Origin: Lutjanus erythropterus
Taxonomy: Eukaryota > Chordata > Actinopteri > Lutjaniformes > Lutjanidae
Length of the DNA: 64,000 bases
Assembly: GCA_020091685.1 (NCBI GenBank)
Contig: CM034597.1
Coordinates: 32,206,801-32,270,800, forward strand
Reading direction: 5' to 3'
Part shown: piece by piece, positions 31,810 to 44,756 of the stretch
Layout of the letters: each line of letters begins with the position of its first letter
Position numbering within the stretch: the stretch's first letter is position 1
Position numbers and translations under genes: made by a program
Notes under the pieces: generated by a model
Databases searched by the model: none
Told to the model about the DNA's origin: nothing
The model's input: only the letters and a program-made list of their open reading frames with translations

Positions 31810-33539
31810 TGTTTGATTTAAATCACAGCGGAAAGGGAGAGTTCAGCTGTGCGGAGTCACGTGTGGAATGTGAGGCACGAAGGTGCTGAACGCCCCGCCC
31901 ACCCGGTGCAGCAACAAAGTACTGAAAACAAACCTACCGACGGTGTTGCCAGATTGCACGGTTTTCCGCCAAACTGGGTTGTTTTGGGTTGCACTGTTCT
32001 GGATAAAACGGGTTTGAGCAGGTGGACAGGATTATAGGCAGGTTTAACATGAGTTGGAATATTAAAAAAGAAAAGTATATTAATATGTATGTATGTATAT
32101 TATAATGTGTATTGATACATCTTTGTTCTGGCAAACTTGCACATCTGAAGGCAACGTTGATGCTGAAAGGTACATACAGGTTTTGGAGAAATATATGCAC
32201 CTGCTTTTTTCTGCCAAGGCTTGTTTCAGTTTACCAAGTCAGATAAAACTTATTATTTTTATTATCTGAGCAGAAATGTAAAAAATAGCTTTATAGTTGC
32301 ATTTGACCATTTGCACTCTAGGGCACTTGTGTCATTTCAATTGTGGTTTTATTATGTTACATACTGAAAAATTGTGATGTACCACAATACTGTTTCTATT
32401 ATTTATGAAATATTTTCATTGTTTATTTTATTATTATACTATTACAGGCATATATCAAGACATCACCAGAATCAGAACCAGAATCAGAAATACGGGAAAT
32501 TGTTCATGTTACAGGTGCTTCTTACAAGAATAGAAAAAAATATATTGCAAAGTGCAATCAGAAGAGAAAATATAAATAATATAACAAGATGATTTAAAAT
32601 GTAATGTAAATGTACAGTAAACTATGAAATATACACAGAGACAAAAGAGACAATAATAGATAATAAAAACAGAATATATACAGTAAAGTTAAGGTATGTG
32701 CTTTGCTTTCCAAACAATATATACTGATATTATACAGTTGTTATTATACATGTATAAAATAAATTATTATACACATATAAACTAAAAATCATTGAGGTCA
32801 TTCAATACCTCCACAAAATCAGACCTTAAGGGTTTTACATATTTGACCCATTTGGTCCAATATTTAATAAACACTTTTTTTCTATCCACTCTGTACTGTG
32901 GAGGCTTTTAAGAAGTAACCAACACTTGATGAGTGTTTTTTCAAGCAGATATCAAAATACCAAACATATAATTCATCAGGACGCCTTGCCTGAAAATCAG
33001 CACCTCCTAAAAATACAGTGGAAAAATGGAGGGGCAGCTCAGTATCAAGTATGCTTGTTAGTGCTTTATAAATCTCTGCCCAGGGTGTTGTGTTTTTAAA
33101 GTGATTTTGAGCAGGATATTGAGCAATCACTGGGGCTGGAAAACATTAAACCAATCTGGCAACACTGCCCACCGATAGTTCACTCTGGAACTCTGCTGGT
33201 TGGTTTGTGGATGCTCCGGCTGTACCTGACCTGACTGACAGTTTAAATTAAACTACAGTTTGAGCTTTTCTAAACGTTGGACATCAGCAAATCTGAAAAA
33301 ACATCAGGTGAATAAATATCCTCCCACCAGCGTTAATTAGCCGGTGTTGTTCACAGCATCGCCTGACATCGTGTTTATGTCACTCCGTGTTATTTTATGG
33401 TTGTCCAGTCAACAAGAAACACGTGCATTGTATTTCTAATCTAATCTGTCCTGGATTATTTTCTAGCTATCCCGAGCTAGATGCAACAGCAGGGCTAGAT
33501 TTCTGCTAAAAACAGAATTTTTGACATTTTATCAGCACG
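31810..33539. other. Divergent intergenic region, bmb to pycr3
   Basis: No supported coding exon. The leftmost part (31790-31930) is GC-richer and likely holds the bmb promoter. At 32450-32660 an A-rich block containing tatcaagacatcaccagaatcagaa resembles a fish repeat. The 33.3-33.7 kb end becomes CpG-richer with many gctaac/gctagc words ahead of the Myb/SANT exon, as is usual for fish promoters. Confidence 0.5.
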
Positions 33540-33739
33540 GTTTTCACGACCTGTAGGCTAAATATAGCTAATGTTTGAGCTAGCAGCAGCACGGCGCTGC
33601 CCCTGTCACACGTAGACATGCTAATTAGCCACCTAGCCGTGTGAACATTCCACCGTTGGGCTAACGCTAACTAGCCGCCGAGCTAACGAGGCTAACGTTC
33701 AGTAGCCGCCGGGCTAACGAGCCGAACGCCGCCACAACA

Positions 33740-34189
33740 ATGGACGACTCCGGTATCAAGAAGCAGAACTGGGACGTGAAGGAGACGGAGTTGTTTCTGG
33801 AAATCCTGAAGGAGCTGGACATGAAGAAATGCTTGGACGGTAGGAAAGTGAGAAATAACAAACTCTTCAAGGTGGCACACAGGAGGATGACAGCGGCCGG
33901 TTATCACAGATCTGTGGACCAGTTAAAGTTTCGCTGGAAACTTCTCAAAAGCGCGTATTACAAGTGCAAGAGGGAGCCCGACTCCCCGGCCCCGACCAAA
34001 ATACAGGGCTGGTGGCGGTACGAAAAGACTATGGTAGCGATCATGGAGTCCAGACACCCGCTGGTCGCAGCTGGGGTCAACTCTGTTGACAGGAATGATG
34101 AAGTGACAGAGGACTCGGATGGAGAAGCATCAGTGCTGCACTGGCCGCAGCCCTGCCCGGACAATTCCACTCAGAACCTGGATTTAATT
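33740..34189 (+). CDS. Myb/SANT-like DNA-binding domain exon, in frame with pycr3
   Basis: The ATG at 33740 opens 150 codons up to a possible donor (GATTTAATT|gtaggg at 34189/34190). The peptide looks like a trihelix Myb/SANT-like (Myb_DNA-bind_4-type) domain: Trp11 in KQNWDVKETELFLEIL, a middle helix NNKLFKVAHRRM, FRWKLLKSAYYKCKR in helix 3, and GWWRYEKTM after it. An acidic tail (NDEVTEDSDGEAS) follows. Reading on past 34189 runs into a MITE at 34262, so the splice is more likely than the unspliced end at 34276. Phase is 0 and the next exon, 38974-39067, is the pycr3 Rossmann exon, which opens with ATC AAA before its own ATG; joining gives one 433-aa protein. It could also be the first exon of a separate transcript. 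Function as a DNA binder is inferred from the fold only. Confidence 0.7.
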
Positions 34190-34261
34190 GTAGGGGTGAA
34201 ACCGTGGTTGCGATGTGTCATTAGATCATCAATTCATTTATTTCATGTGTTGTCCAGATTA

Positions 34262-34630
34262 GGGCTGCACAATTAATTGCAATAAAATCGCGATAAGGCC
34301 AAGTGCAATATCCAAATAGCAGAACCAAATTGCATTTTTTTTGTAATAGTAAAAATGTATGAGGAAACAGCATTATAATGAGGTACTGTAGTGCTGACTA
34401 GATGACCTGGCCTAAAAATATTGTTCTGCAGATGAAAGAAAAAATGTTTGTTTGGTATAGACGTCAATAAATTACATATCATCACAATTTAATTATTTTT
34501 TTCTTTCAGTGACTGTGAAAATTATAATGCAAAACTGATTTTTTTTTTCCCCCCAACTAATGGTATCACAATCGTTATTTCGGTCAAAGTAATTGCAATA
34601 TGACTTTTTTACCAAATCGTGCAGCCCTAG
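34262..34630 (+). repeat. MITE with AGGGCTGCAC termini, copy 1
   Basis: It begins agggctgcacaattaattgc and ends with the inverted complement (aatcgtgcagccct). A second copy is at 46274-46638. Internal blocks caatatccaaatagcagaacc and gacctggcctaaaaat are shared. Confidence 0.8.
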
Positions 34631-34897
34631 TCCAGAAGCATGCATCCATTAACCAGCTGTGTGCCTATTGTGGATATGTCTCTGGGTTGTTTTGATTCTC
34701 ATTTACTACACATAACTAATGCAGTCCAATAAGGGATGCATGATGTTGGACTTTTGCAGATATCCGCTTTCTTCTATCTCATTTTGGCCGCTTGCTGATA
34801 CTGATATATATACACATTTTTTTGCCACCTAATGGCAGGGGACACTGAGTCTCCCCTGTTGTGGAATTAATATATTAATATTATGCTTACTTTTATT

Positions 34898-35232
34898 TAG
34901 GGCTGCAACTAACAATTATTTTAATCATAGATTAATCTGTCAATTATTTTCTCAGTTAATCAAGTTGTGGTTTGGACTGTAAAATGACAGAAAACAATGA
35001 AGAATGCTGATCACTGTTTTCCAAAGGCAAAGTTGATGTCCTCAAATGTCTTAAGTCCAAAACACAAAGATATTAAGTTTACTCTCATAAAAGGATGAAA
35101 GAAACTGGAAAATATTCACATTTTAGAAGCTAAAATCAGAATTTCGACAGGTTTATTAAAAAAGTGATTAATCAATTATCAAAATAGCTGGCAGTTAATT
35201 TAATAATCGATTAATTGTTTTAGTTCTGCTCT
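34898..35232 (+). repeat. Dispersed repeat, 'AGGGCTGCAACTA' family, copy
   Basis: It opens agggctgcaactaacaatta and continues with the family's aaaatgacagaaaa and aaagatatt words, closing in alternating attaatcg-type DNA. Confidence 0.7.
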
Positions 35233-35609
35233 CATTGTGATGGCACGGTCTTGGTACTATTTATAAAATGACAATACCAGTACTCCGAAAGCGATACCAA
35301 TACAAATATTAACTGTATGGCTTTTTCCCCAATGGGAACATTTCTTAAATAGTTCTCCACATTTCACCACACTGCAGGCTGTGTGGGTTGTAGCTGCTGA
35401 AGAATGCTTGCTGTGATTGACTGCGAGCGAAACCACATAAACAACCATGCAAAATAAGAAAACCACTGTTGACAGGTTTTTTACGCAGGTGCCCATTTCT
35501 CTTTGTTCTACACAAATTCACCATAATAATCTGGATGACAGCCTTTAAGATGACAATTAAATTTCTAGTTTTGAAGGAGTTCAGTTTGGCTCCTCCTTGG
35601 ATGAGCAAT

Positions 35610-36235
35610 CACTGTAAATATCAACTTTTTTTACCCATCATGAACACATCAAAAAACCACCATACCACAGGTGTATACTCACATCTCCTGCACAAAATCA
35701 AAGAGCCTTCTTATTGGCCTGTCATATTGGAGCCACCATAGATGCAACCTGTTCCAGCACATCTCATAGATGCTCAATTGGTTTAAGATCTTTAAAATCT
35801 AATTTGGAGGCCAAGTTAGCACCCTGTCAACACCAGGCCACCTTTTCCCACTGCTCGATGGGCCAGTTCTGCAGCTCACATGTCCACTGTGGGGAATTCA
35901 GTGGTGGAAGGGTCAGCATTGGGACCCTACACAGCAAGCTGCGATCCACTGTGTGTTCTGACACCTTTCTGTCAAAGCCAGCATTAACTGTTTTAGCAAT
36001 TTGTGTTACAGAAGTGCCCGAGCCTTTGGCACCCATGAGCCAGTTGCCAGTTCACTCGCTGGCCTTTGTCAAAGTCACTCAGATCCTTTCCCTTCCTGCT
36101 TCCAACACATCATCTTCAAGAACTGACTGTTTACTTCCTGCCTAGTATATCCCACCCCTTGACGAGTGTCATTATAAGATGATCAGTGTTATTGCTTCTG
36201 CTGTCAGTGGTTTTAATGTTGTGTCTGATCAGTTT
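35610..36235 (-). mobile_element. Tc1/mariner-like relic (minus orientation)
   Basis: Blocks such as gatgcaacctgttccagcac, caggccaccttttcccac and ctgacacctttctgtcaaag are, on the minus strand, degraded transposase-like sequence of a common fish Tc1/mariner element. The right end near 36200 (tcagtggttttaatgttgtg) matches the usual terminal region. A large internal deletion and frameshifts make it non-coding. It lies in the long intron ahead of pycr3. Confidence 0.65.
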
Positions 36236-38119
36236 AGACAATATACGCTGGTTCTACATCAGAGAAAATTCCAAGTGATTCAATTCAAAATGCATGTGTA
36301 TAATCCTGCAAAATTGTCAAAAGAATTGAGAAAATTTAGAATGCACCATAAATTACAGCCTCCATAATTACCGTAAAGTTGAATCAATGCAGTTTCGACA
36401 AAAAATTAACATTATAATCTTCATGAAGGTAGGATTTATTACAGGGCTGTTGTATTAAACTGCATTAGTTTTACGTCAGACCTTAAGTGGCCTTACAGTA
36501 CTCTAGAACAAAACACATTTCTTTCCATATCTATCTGCCTGTGGCTTTTTCCTGCTATTGTTTCATCTGTCGAGCCATTTCTTTTACGTCTAGAAAATAT
36601 GGATAAAGTGTGAGAAATATCCATCACAAGTTCTCAGAGCCCAAAGTGTCAATTTCAAGTTACTTGCTTCGCCAACCAGCAGTCGAAACCCCAAAGATGT
36701 TTAATTTACGATCATATAAAACAGAGAAAAGCAGCAAACCTTGACATTTGACTGTCAAACTACTCTAGGAAAATAGTTTTTGTTTTGTTTTCTGATGCCA
36801 ATAACATGATTTGTTCTCCTTGCATTTCAGAAACCTAATTACTCGCAGCTTTTAGCAGTAACCTACTTTCTGAAACAAGCTCAAGGGAGAAATCTGATTT
36901 ATCGACAGACCTGCTTGTTTCTCTGCTGCAGGAACCAGCTTTCTTGTCCCTGTGAACTCTTAAACTGGGTTATGGATGCAGTTGCATGACAAAAAGACTC
37001 AGGACAGAGGAACTGCGCTTTGGAGCAATTATTCGGGGGTGGAGGGGCGGATGGAGGGAGGGAGAGAAATCTGATTATCGACCAACTGTCAACCAGGATT
37101 TAACATGATGATTTCTTGCCTTAATGTGATTTCTCACAGTAATCAGGTTTCTTGTGTGGATGTAGACACAGTCAACAGTCACAGTGCACCTCTCTGTTGC
37201 ATTGGCACGGATGATTTCTTGCCATGTGTCATTGATACAAGAGTCCCAAAACTACATATTTTACTGTATTTGCATGGGAATGCAAATGGATTGGGTGTAG
37301 TAAAGTGCTGTAAAATGCAGGCGTGTGTTTCTCCTTTTCTTCAGACAGTTTTTTTAGGCCTGGAGATGTTCTCATTGGCAGTTAAGCTTTTTTTCAAGTT
37401 TAGGGTTTATGTTTTATCAGTAGCACAGTCAGTATGTACATGATTATGCTTTACTGTTACAAAGACAGCGCACACTATCATATTTTGGTTCAACGATCTG
37501 TAAAATCCTGCAAAACTAAAAGCTGCTCAATGCTGACGCCCGACTGATATACTGGCTCGATATAGGCCTGATTGGGCCTATCACAGATATCAGTATTGAC
37601 ATATATTTTTACTAATACGTGCCAATATGAAAAGTTTTTATAGAATACATAATGCAGAAAATGATGCATGGGTTGAGTTAGATTTGGCACAGTGGGAAAC
37701 ATTTATGTGGACAAGAGAATCTCCCTGGCAGCTGTTAATGCTGAAAAGTTATGCTTTTTGTTTAACTACCTGATTTACTGTCTATTTAAATACTGAGCCA
37801 CTGACTCATACTGAGCAGTACTGATGTTTGTTTAGCTGTTTGTGTATTTATTTATTTATTTATATTTACTTCTGAGTACCTTTGCATAGTCATATCTGTG
37901 CAAAAGAGCTGTAAAAAAAAAGTATATTTTTATTCCAGCTCAAAAATTCACTTTTCCCCTGTAAAATCAGTTTCACTGTTGGTCTCAAAAAAGTCATATT
38001 GGTCGGGCTCCACTCAATATATTTGATAAATATGTAACTGATTCTTTTTAAAGAAAGATACGATTTTAGGGGAACACTTTTTGCTTCAGTTAAAAAGATC
38101 TTTATAGAAGATGATTGTG
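36236..38119. other. pycr3 long intron, middle part
   Basis: Mostly unique-looking AT-rich sequence with no coding exon. The open frame 37105-37443 has no splice or start context. A fragment of another repeat (agatatcagtattgac and nearby) is at 37540-37650. Confidence 0.45.
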
Positions 38120-38788
38120 TCTGAAGCTGCGATTATTTTGCATGATAAAATTGGGTGCTGATGATTTTCTCGGTTTGTTTTGTCTATAAAATGTGAAAAT
38201 AGTGAAAAATAACAGCCAAGGTGATATATTCAAATAGTTTGTTTTTATTCAAACAACACTCAAAAACCTCAAAATATTCAGTTTATAATCATGTTTGACA
38301 AAGAAACGCATCAACTCCTCACATTTCAGACAGTGGAACCAGTGAATTTTAGGTACAGTTGGTTGGAAAATAACAAATGATTGCTGCCAATGATGCTCCA
38401 TTAATAAAATGGCTGCTGTATAATTTTCTGTTGGATCAATTAATCCATCAGTTGCTGCTTTAAAAGTCCAGTGTGTAAGATTTACTGGAATTTATTGGCA
38501 GAATATGACAGAACTGGAATATAATATTCATACGTTTGTTTTCATTTGTGTATAATCACCTGAAAATAAGAATCATTGTGCTTTTGTTACCTTTGAACGA
38601 GCCATTTATATCTTCAGAGAGAGCGGGTCCTCTGCCATACTGTACCGCCATGTTTCTACAGTAGCCCAGAATGGACAACCCAAAAAATGACTAATGTTAC
38701 ACGTTAGGAAGGGGAGAGTGAGGCTGAGTGTTTGCAATCTGCAAACTTGCAGTCAGATGCCACTGAATCCTACACACTGGTCTTTAAA
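38120..38788. repeat. Two adjacent dispersed repeats ahead of pycr3
   Basis: 38120-38455 is an 'AGGGCTGCAACTA'-family remnant (gaagctgcgattattttg and aaaatgtgaaaatagtg). 38461-38788 is a compact, nearly complete GGTCCAGTGTGTAA-family MITE: aaaagtccagtgtgtaag to ctacacactggtcttt, inverted ends matching. Confidence 0.75.
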
Positions 38789-38979
38789 TTGTCTTGCAGT
38801 GTTCTCATATAACAGAATGGTGATTTATATGTGTGATATCGTTACTGTGTTAATCGTGTAATGATAGTATTGTGTTGTAGGTTGTTTTGTGATTCACAGC
38901 CTGGTTTTTACATGTGTTAAATGTTACCATGTTGTCGATGGTTCCACTGATATCTGTTTTTCCTGTCCTTTAGATCAAA

Positions 38980-41900
38980 ATGGACCCTGAGATGGACTCG
39001 CAGCTCAAGATCGGTTTTATCGGTGCAGGGAACATGGCGTTCGGCATCGCAAAGGGCATCTTGTCTGGTAAGTCAGGAGAGAGCTGTTGTAACAGAGCAA
39101 AGAGGTTTTAAGTAAAGGTGCTCACAGTGCGTTTTGTGTTCCCATTAAAGGAAATGTTCTTCCTGTGAACGTCAAAGTGAGCGCACCATCCTCCAGGAAT
39201 CTGGGGCGCTTTCAGGTACTTTTATTCTTCTCCTTCACTTATCTGTCAGTTGGATAGATTGGATTGCAGGGCAGTAAGTGGTTTAGGATCATGGTTACTG
39301 TTCGGTAGATCAGGTTCCTTTTGAACTAATGATTGTCCTGCAAACCAATCCGTTGTAATGCTGACTTTGTTGCAGCAAAGTTTGTTTATTTAATGCATTC
39401 ACATAATATAATACTGCCTAATATAGTAACTCCTGTGCACTTAGGCAGTTAATGTTTCTAGATTAAAAAGGAGAATTTTCTGATCCAGTAACATATATAT
39501 ATATATATCAGAGTTAAGTAGAGCTGCAACGATTGTCAACTATTAAAATTAATCCCCAACTATTTTGTTAATCAGTACAGATTCTCTGAATTGAGCTCCT
39601 GAAATGTGAATCTTTTTGTTTTTTTTAACTCTATAAACTGGATTTACTTTGAGTTGTTGACAAAACAAGACATTTGGGGACGTCATCTTGGGCTTTGGGA
39701 AACACTGATTGGCATTTTCACCATTTTCTGATAATTTGTAGATGGAACAATCATTTAACTGAGAAAATAATCAACGGTGCCCATAATCATTAGTTGCAGC
39801 TTTAAAGTTAACACAGCATTGCGTTTATCTTGCAATCCACACTATGCAATGCAAACCTGCACTATCCCTTATAAGATCTGATTTGAGAAACAAATCTGCT
39901 TTGCCTGCAGTCTGAACAAAGCCTTACTGTGCACAAATTATCTTTCCTAACCAAACACCTGCCTCTCTCTGTAGTTGTCCTCTGTGCAGTGTTTTATTTA
40001 TACCTTGTCAAATAAAACAAGGTGAGCTGTTAATTTTCCTTCTGCTGTGGGCGAGGGCTGATTTTGTGTGAGTGTTTCTACTGGCGGGTGAAAACATCTG
40101 GGTCAGTAACATCCCTCCCACTGTCTTACAGGAGCTGGGTATTCCCGTCACTCACTCCAACATAGAGGTTGTCTGTGGGTCAGATGTGGTTTTTGTAGCT
40201 GTCAAACCTCACCTGGTTCCTCCAGTTCTCAATGAGATCTCACAACACGTCACTGACCGACACATAATTGTGTCTGTTGCAGCTGGAGTAACACTGTCAA
40301 CACTAGAGGAGGTGGGTAAACTAGACTGTGTGATGTTATTTTAAACAGACTGGTGGTTCTGTGCTGATCTAAAGATGAGTAATGTTTTCTGTTTTTCTCT
40401 TTCAATCCCAAGCTCCTGCCAGAGAATTCAGTTGCCATCAGGCTGATGCCAAATCTCCCATGTTTGGTTCAGGAAGGGGCTCTCCTGTTCGCACGGGGAT
40501 CCCATGCAAAACAGGAGGATGGAGCTCTGCTTCGCTCCCTGTTGCACCGCTGTGGTTTGGTGGAGGAGGGGCCTGAGGCCTGGATTGACATCCACACTGG
40601 ACTGAGTGGGAGCGGAGTCGCTTTTGTGAGTTTCTCAGGATTGTATGGTGTGGAGAAATTATTGTAAAAAGACTTCCTCAAAACAAAGAAGTTAATGTCA
40701 ATGGATAATGAGATTCATGTCAGTAATATGTTGTAAAATGTTTTTAGAAAACTAGAGGAAAACGGTATCAAAATTTTGTATAGTAGTATTGTCCATACCT
40801 ATCATGGCTTTCAGTATTATCACAGAATTGCTAAAATGTGCTGAAAATGTTCAAAAAAGTACTGACACACACACGGAAATAATTTTAAATTTTGTATGAA
40901 AAGCTTCTCAAAGATTTGAAATGCTGAAGCAAAACAAACCCACATTTCTGCTGCATCTGCATCTAAGAGACTATTGCTAACTGTGGTTGATACTGGACAG
41001 TAATTACACTGAGTTTTCCAAAGTGCCGTAATGAAACAAGGTTATCACGATAATTAGAATTTTAAACGGTAATACTTATCATCTGGAGCTTTACTGCGGC
41101 TTATTGTGGAACCAATTATTGTTTCATCCCTATAGAAAACATGCTGTAGTGTTAAAGATGTCTGTTTTCTTACATTACAGTGAATGTATACAGATTTGAA
41201 CTCATTTCACCACAACATGAAAATCAAATTGCAGAGACATAAAAGGTCTTTGTGATACATAACCACAAAAATTCTTCTGCTTTTTATCAAGGTACATTGT
41301 TATAAGAGAAATGTATAATAAATTTACTGTACAAAATCAAAAAATTACCATGGTATGTCATCAGAGATAAACCTGCTAAATTGAGTGACTGGTCTCGCAA
41401 TTTAAAATATTTGCTGAGTATTGTGTTAACATTTTACCATTTAGTACCGTTTTTCAACAGCAAAATTGTGTCCTTTGACAAAAACTGTCTGCTCTGGTTT
41501 TATGTAATACTAATAAGGTAATGTTTTCAGTTTGTTCATCTTACTTCAGTCATTTTTAGTGCGGCAAAATGGTATTACAAGCAGCCAGACTGACCAATAA
41601 AAACCTACCAGTCCTGCTCAGGATGACCTCTGCTGACCTCACCAGAAATAAAACACTCAGCACCACCTAGTGGACTGAAAAAGCAGTTGATTTTACTATT
41701 GTAGAACTAAAAAGTTTAGTTTCTAAAATACTTGCCCTCCTTTTATTGATACAATACTGCCACACAAAATATCATGATACTATGCTGTATCGATTTTTTT
41801 CTCTTACCCCGACTTCACAGTAATATCAAGTATCAACACTCCTGTGTTTGTGTTTTTTTTCCTTTATGGAACAGCAAGAAAATTGACTTTGTGCACCTTT

Positions 41901-42365
41901 TGATTCTGATGTGTTTGATCTCTCTCTGCAGGTGTATCTGTTTGCTGAAGCTCTGGCAGAAGGAGCTGTTAAAATGGGAATGCCAAGTGCTCTGGCACAC
42001 AGCATCGCATCTCAAACAGTTCTGGTCAGTTTTACTGTGTGTGTGTGCTTTTGTTTTGCTGTGGCAACGCCAGCAATTTTAATATTTCCTAGAATACTGT
42101 TTATTCTTTTATTAGCACAATGAACCCACTGTCATTTATACCATTCCACGTGTTGCAGGGTGCTGGGAGATTGTTACGTGACTCCGGGAAGCATCCAGCC
42201 CAGCTCCGCTCTGAGGTCTGCACCCCAGGTGGGACAACCATCTATGGGCTTCACACCCTGGAACAGGGCGGCGTGAGGGCGTCGACCATGAGCGCCGTGG
42301 AATCTGCCACCGAGAGAGCCAGGGAGCTTGGCCGAAAGTCAGCAGCAGCAGGAGGCAGAAAATGA
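38980..42365 (+). CDS. pycr3: Pyrroline-5-carboxylate reductase 3
   Basis: Six coding exons: 38980-39067, 39151-39215, 40132-40311, 40413-40625, 41932-42024 and 42159-42365. From ATG 38980 this is 846 nt, 281 aa (human PYCR3 is 274). It catalyses the NAD(P)H-dependent last step of proline synthesis, reducing pyrroline-5-carboxylate, in the cytosol. Seen: the Rossmann glycine motif [15 protein letters not shown] near the N-terminus, VAVKPH and SVAAGV in the middle, [18 protein letters not shown]-type residues, GLSGSGVAF, then the conserved tail [16 protein letters not shown] and [16 protein letters not shown]. The first coding exon has an acceptor at 38973 and two extra codons before ATG 38980, so an in-frame extension from the upstream Myb/SANT exon is possible. 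gfus and eef1d next door agree with the human PYCR3 neighbourhood. Confidence 0.95.
39515..39805 (+). repeat. Dispersed repeat, 'AGAGCTGCAACGATT' family, copy
   Basis: It starts agagctgcaacgattgtc, contains acatttggggacgtcatc and gggaaacactgatt, and closes with tcattagttgcagctttaa. It is inside the pycr3 intron between exons ending at 39215 and starting at 40132. Confidence 0.7.
40640..41920. other. pycr3 intron, no gene seen
   Basis: AT-rich intron between the exons ending at 40625 and starting at 41932. No RNA or coding feature was recognised. A 30-base phrase at 41620-41660 resembles a repeat edge but is not enough to name. Confidence 0.4.
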
Positions 42366-44756
42366 CGGCTGCTGTTTGCCTTTTAATAACCGCTCAGTGG
42401 ACCTTATTGAGGCCGAACGACTAACACACTTTTTGGCTCAACCGGTCTCCGTGGAACAAAGACAAAACAGGACTTACCACTTTTTTTTAATTCCATTTTC
42501 CTCCTTTCATTTTCCCTCATATAAGTGCAGTTCATACTTCTTTTTCATGTCTTTGACCAGATGGATTTGTTGTGAGCAAAAAGGAAATGTTGGCCTGATG
42601 TCGACAAGTAAATTATTTGATCATAAGCCTGTGATTTATTTGAGAGAATGGCTACTTGTACATGCACACAAAATAATCCAATCTGTTCTGATTTAGGCAG
42701 TAATGAAAGTAAGATTTAACCCAAATTAGATTATCCCTGTAATTGTTGATATTGCAATTACAAAAAGATTGACAGTACTTTTATTTTAGTCACACTGATT
42801 GAGGACCATTAGCTTGAATACAGAAGAAAGAGTCATGTGGAGGAGACTCTGAAGCACCAGTCAGTCCAAGAAGCAGCTTGTACAAACTTCATATTTGGAG
42901 TGATGCCTTATTAGCCATGGTTGGGTCATTATGTGCATGTATTTTGGAATACAGTGTGGAAGGAAGTGAAACGTGTGGATGTATTTAAATATATTAAATT
43001 ATAGTATTTAATATTTGGCCAAATGAAGTGCAAAACTTAACTTTGGGATAACTGAAGAATGATTGTGGTTGTACAGCTGCTGATAGTTTTTTTGTCCAGG
43101 TGTAGTTAACATCTAGTTGCTGGCTTTGTGTATAACACAATGTTGAGAAAAATATTCCTGATCTGCGATGCCAAGTGTTTAAGATGGGTTTTCATAAAGT
43201 GTTTCATGTGAACCGGCTCACTTTGTGCATTGCCTTCTTTTTATGCATCTGTGCCAAGGATAACTGTGGACTGAGGGCTGTAAACTGCAGTTTGACTGGT
43301 TGACGGATGCAAACGACCATAAGGCGATCTAACTGTTGGAGTTAAGTTTAGTCCAGGAATCAGCTGGTCATTGAAAGCTCAAAGTCTCATTGAGCAGAAG
43401 CAATATGAAGATACACAGATCAAGTCATTTTTCAAACAAAAAGAAAAACATTTCCCTGTTCTAGCGTCTCAATTATGAGGATTTTCTTCTTTTTTCTGTT
43501 GTACATCATTATATATGTAATATTGTATGGGTTTAGACTGGTTAAAACAAGACAAGCAATTTTCAGACTTCACCTTCGGCTACAAGAAACTGATGGGTAT
43601 TTTTTACTTTTGGAATTTATCGACCAAACATTTAATAATTGGCAAATTAACCAACCTACTGAATCTATTTCAGTTTCTGCGGCTTTTATAGATTCTATAA
43701 AGAGAAGTCATACTTGTGATTGATATGCATACATTAGCAATAACAAATAACGTTTTGAAATATGATGAAAGAGAATCTCTATCTCAAGAGAATAAATTAT
43801 GGGTCACAACTCTGTCTGGCCACTGCTTTGTCGAGCACATTACCAAGTGCAGAGTTGAGGAAATCAGTTTTACTGTAACACATATGTGTCATAACCAGCT
43901 TGTCATACTAGGACAAAGGTTGAAAGTACAGAAAAGTGGTCTTTTACACTAAATTTAAATCATATCTCTGTCTCAATTATGTATAACACTCTACTGTGAT
44001 AAATGATCCCTGAAGGTCACAGTTTTTGATTTTACCAAATCACTTCGCGTCAACAATACATGGTACAGTTTTATTGTCGAGGATTACTTAATTACATCTT
44101 TAAAATATGGCCATTTTAAAATAATGACACTGTTTATGCTAACCAGTGCTCTGTTAACTCATGAAAAGTGCATCTGACATATAGGATTTATTTGACAAGT
44201 TTTAATATGAAGTGCAATATTTTCAATTTTGAAATAATTAAAAAGTAATTCAAAACTATCCAGATTAGATTACCCAGTTTGTAACCCAGTGGATTATGTT
44301 ACTAATTACAAAAATGAACATCTAATTCATATTCAGTAACTGACAAGATTTCAAGGTAATCTGACCTAACCCTGTTAATAAATCAGTTAATTTGAAAATA
44401 AAGAATTTTAAAGAAAGATGAATTACGGGCCTTTTATTGTTTATGGATTTTATCTAAGCAGTTCTAAGCAAGATGAGCGTCCCTGCTGTAAAAGCTTGTC
44501 ACTAGGACAAAGGTTGAAAGTACAGAAAGTGGTCCTTTTAACTAAATTTACATCATCCCTCTGTCTCAGTTATATAAAATAATAATTTACTGTGATAAAT
44601 GACCCCTGGAGGTCACAGTTTAATCCTTTAATTTTACCACATTACTGAGTGTTAACAATACTGATACTGAACATGGGGCATCAGGCAACATTAATGATTC
44701 ATAAGTCCCCCTCCCCCATCCTCTAAAGATCACACAATCACCGCTGCCCCTTGCTT
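42366..44756. other. pycr3 3' UTR and spacer to eef1d
   Basis: The pycr3 3' UTR starts here; candidate poly(A) signals are weak until AATAAA at about 44397-44402. The block 43908-44050 is repeated directly at 44503-44645 (ctaggacaaaggttgaaagt, gtgataaatga and aaggtcacagttt). Open frames at 43475-43952 lack gene support. Confidence 0.5.

Noticed and set aside
37105-37443. 112-codon plus-strand frame in the pycr3 long intron
   Set aside because: No acceptor/donor gives an in-frame join to neighbouring exons, and no domain is recognisable.
43475-43952. Plus-strand frames of 82 and 78 codons downstream of pycr3
   Set aside because: They are hydrophobic and low-complexity, lack start context, and lie next to a duplicated non-coding block.
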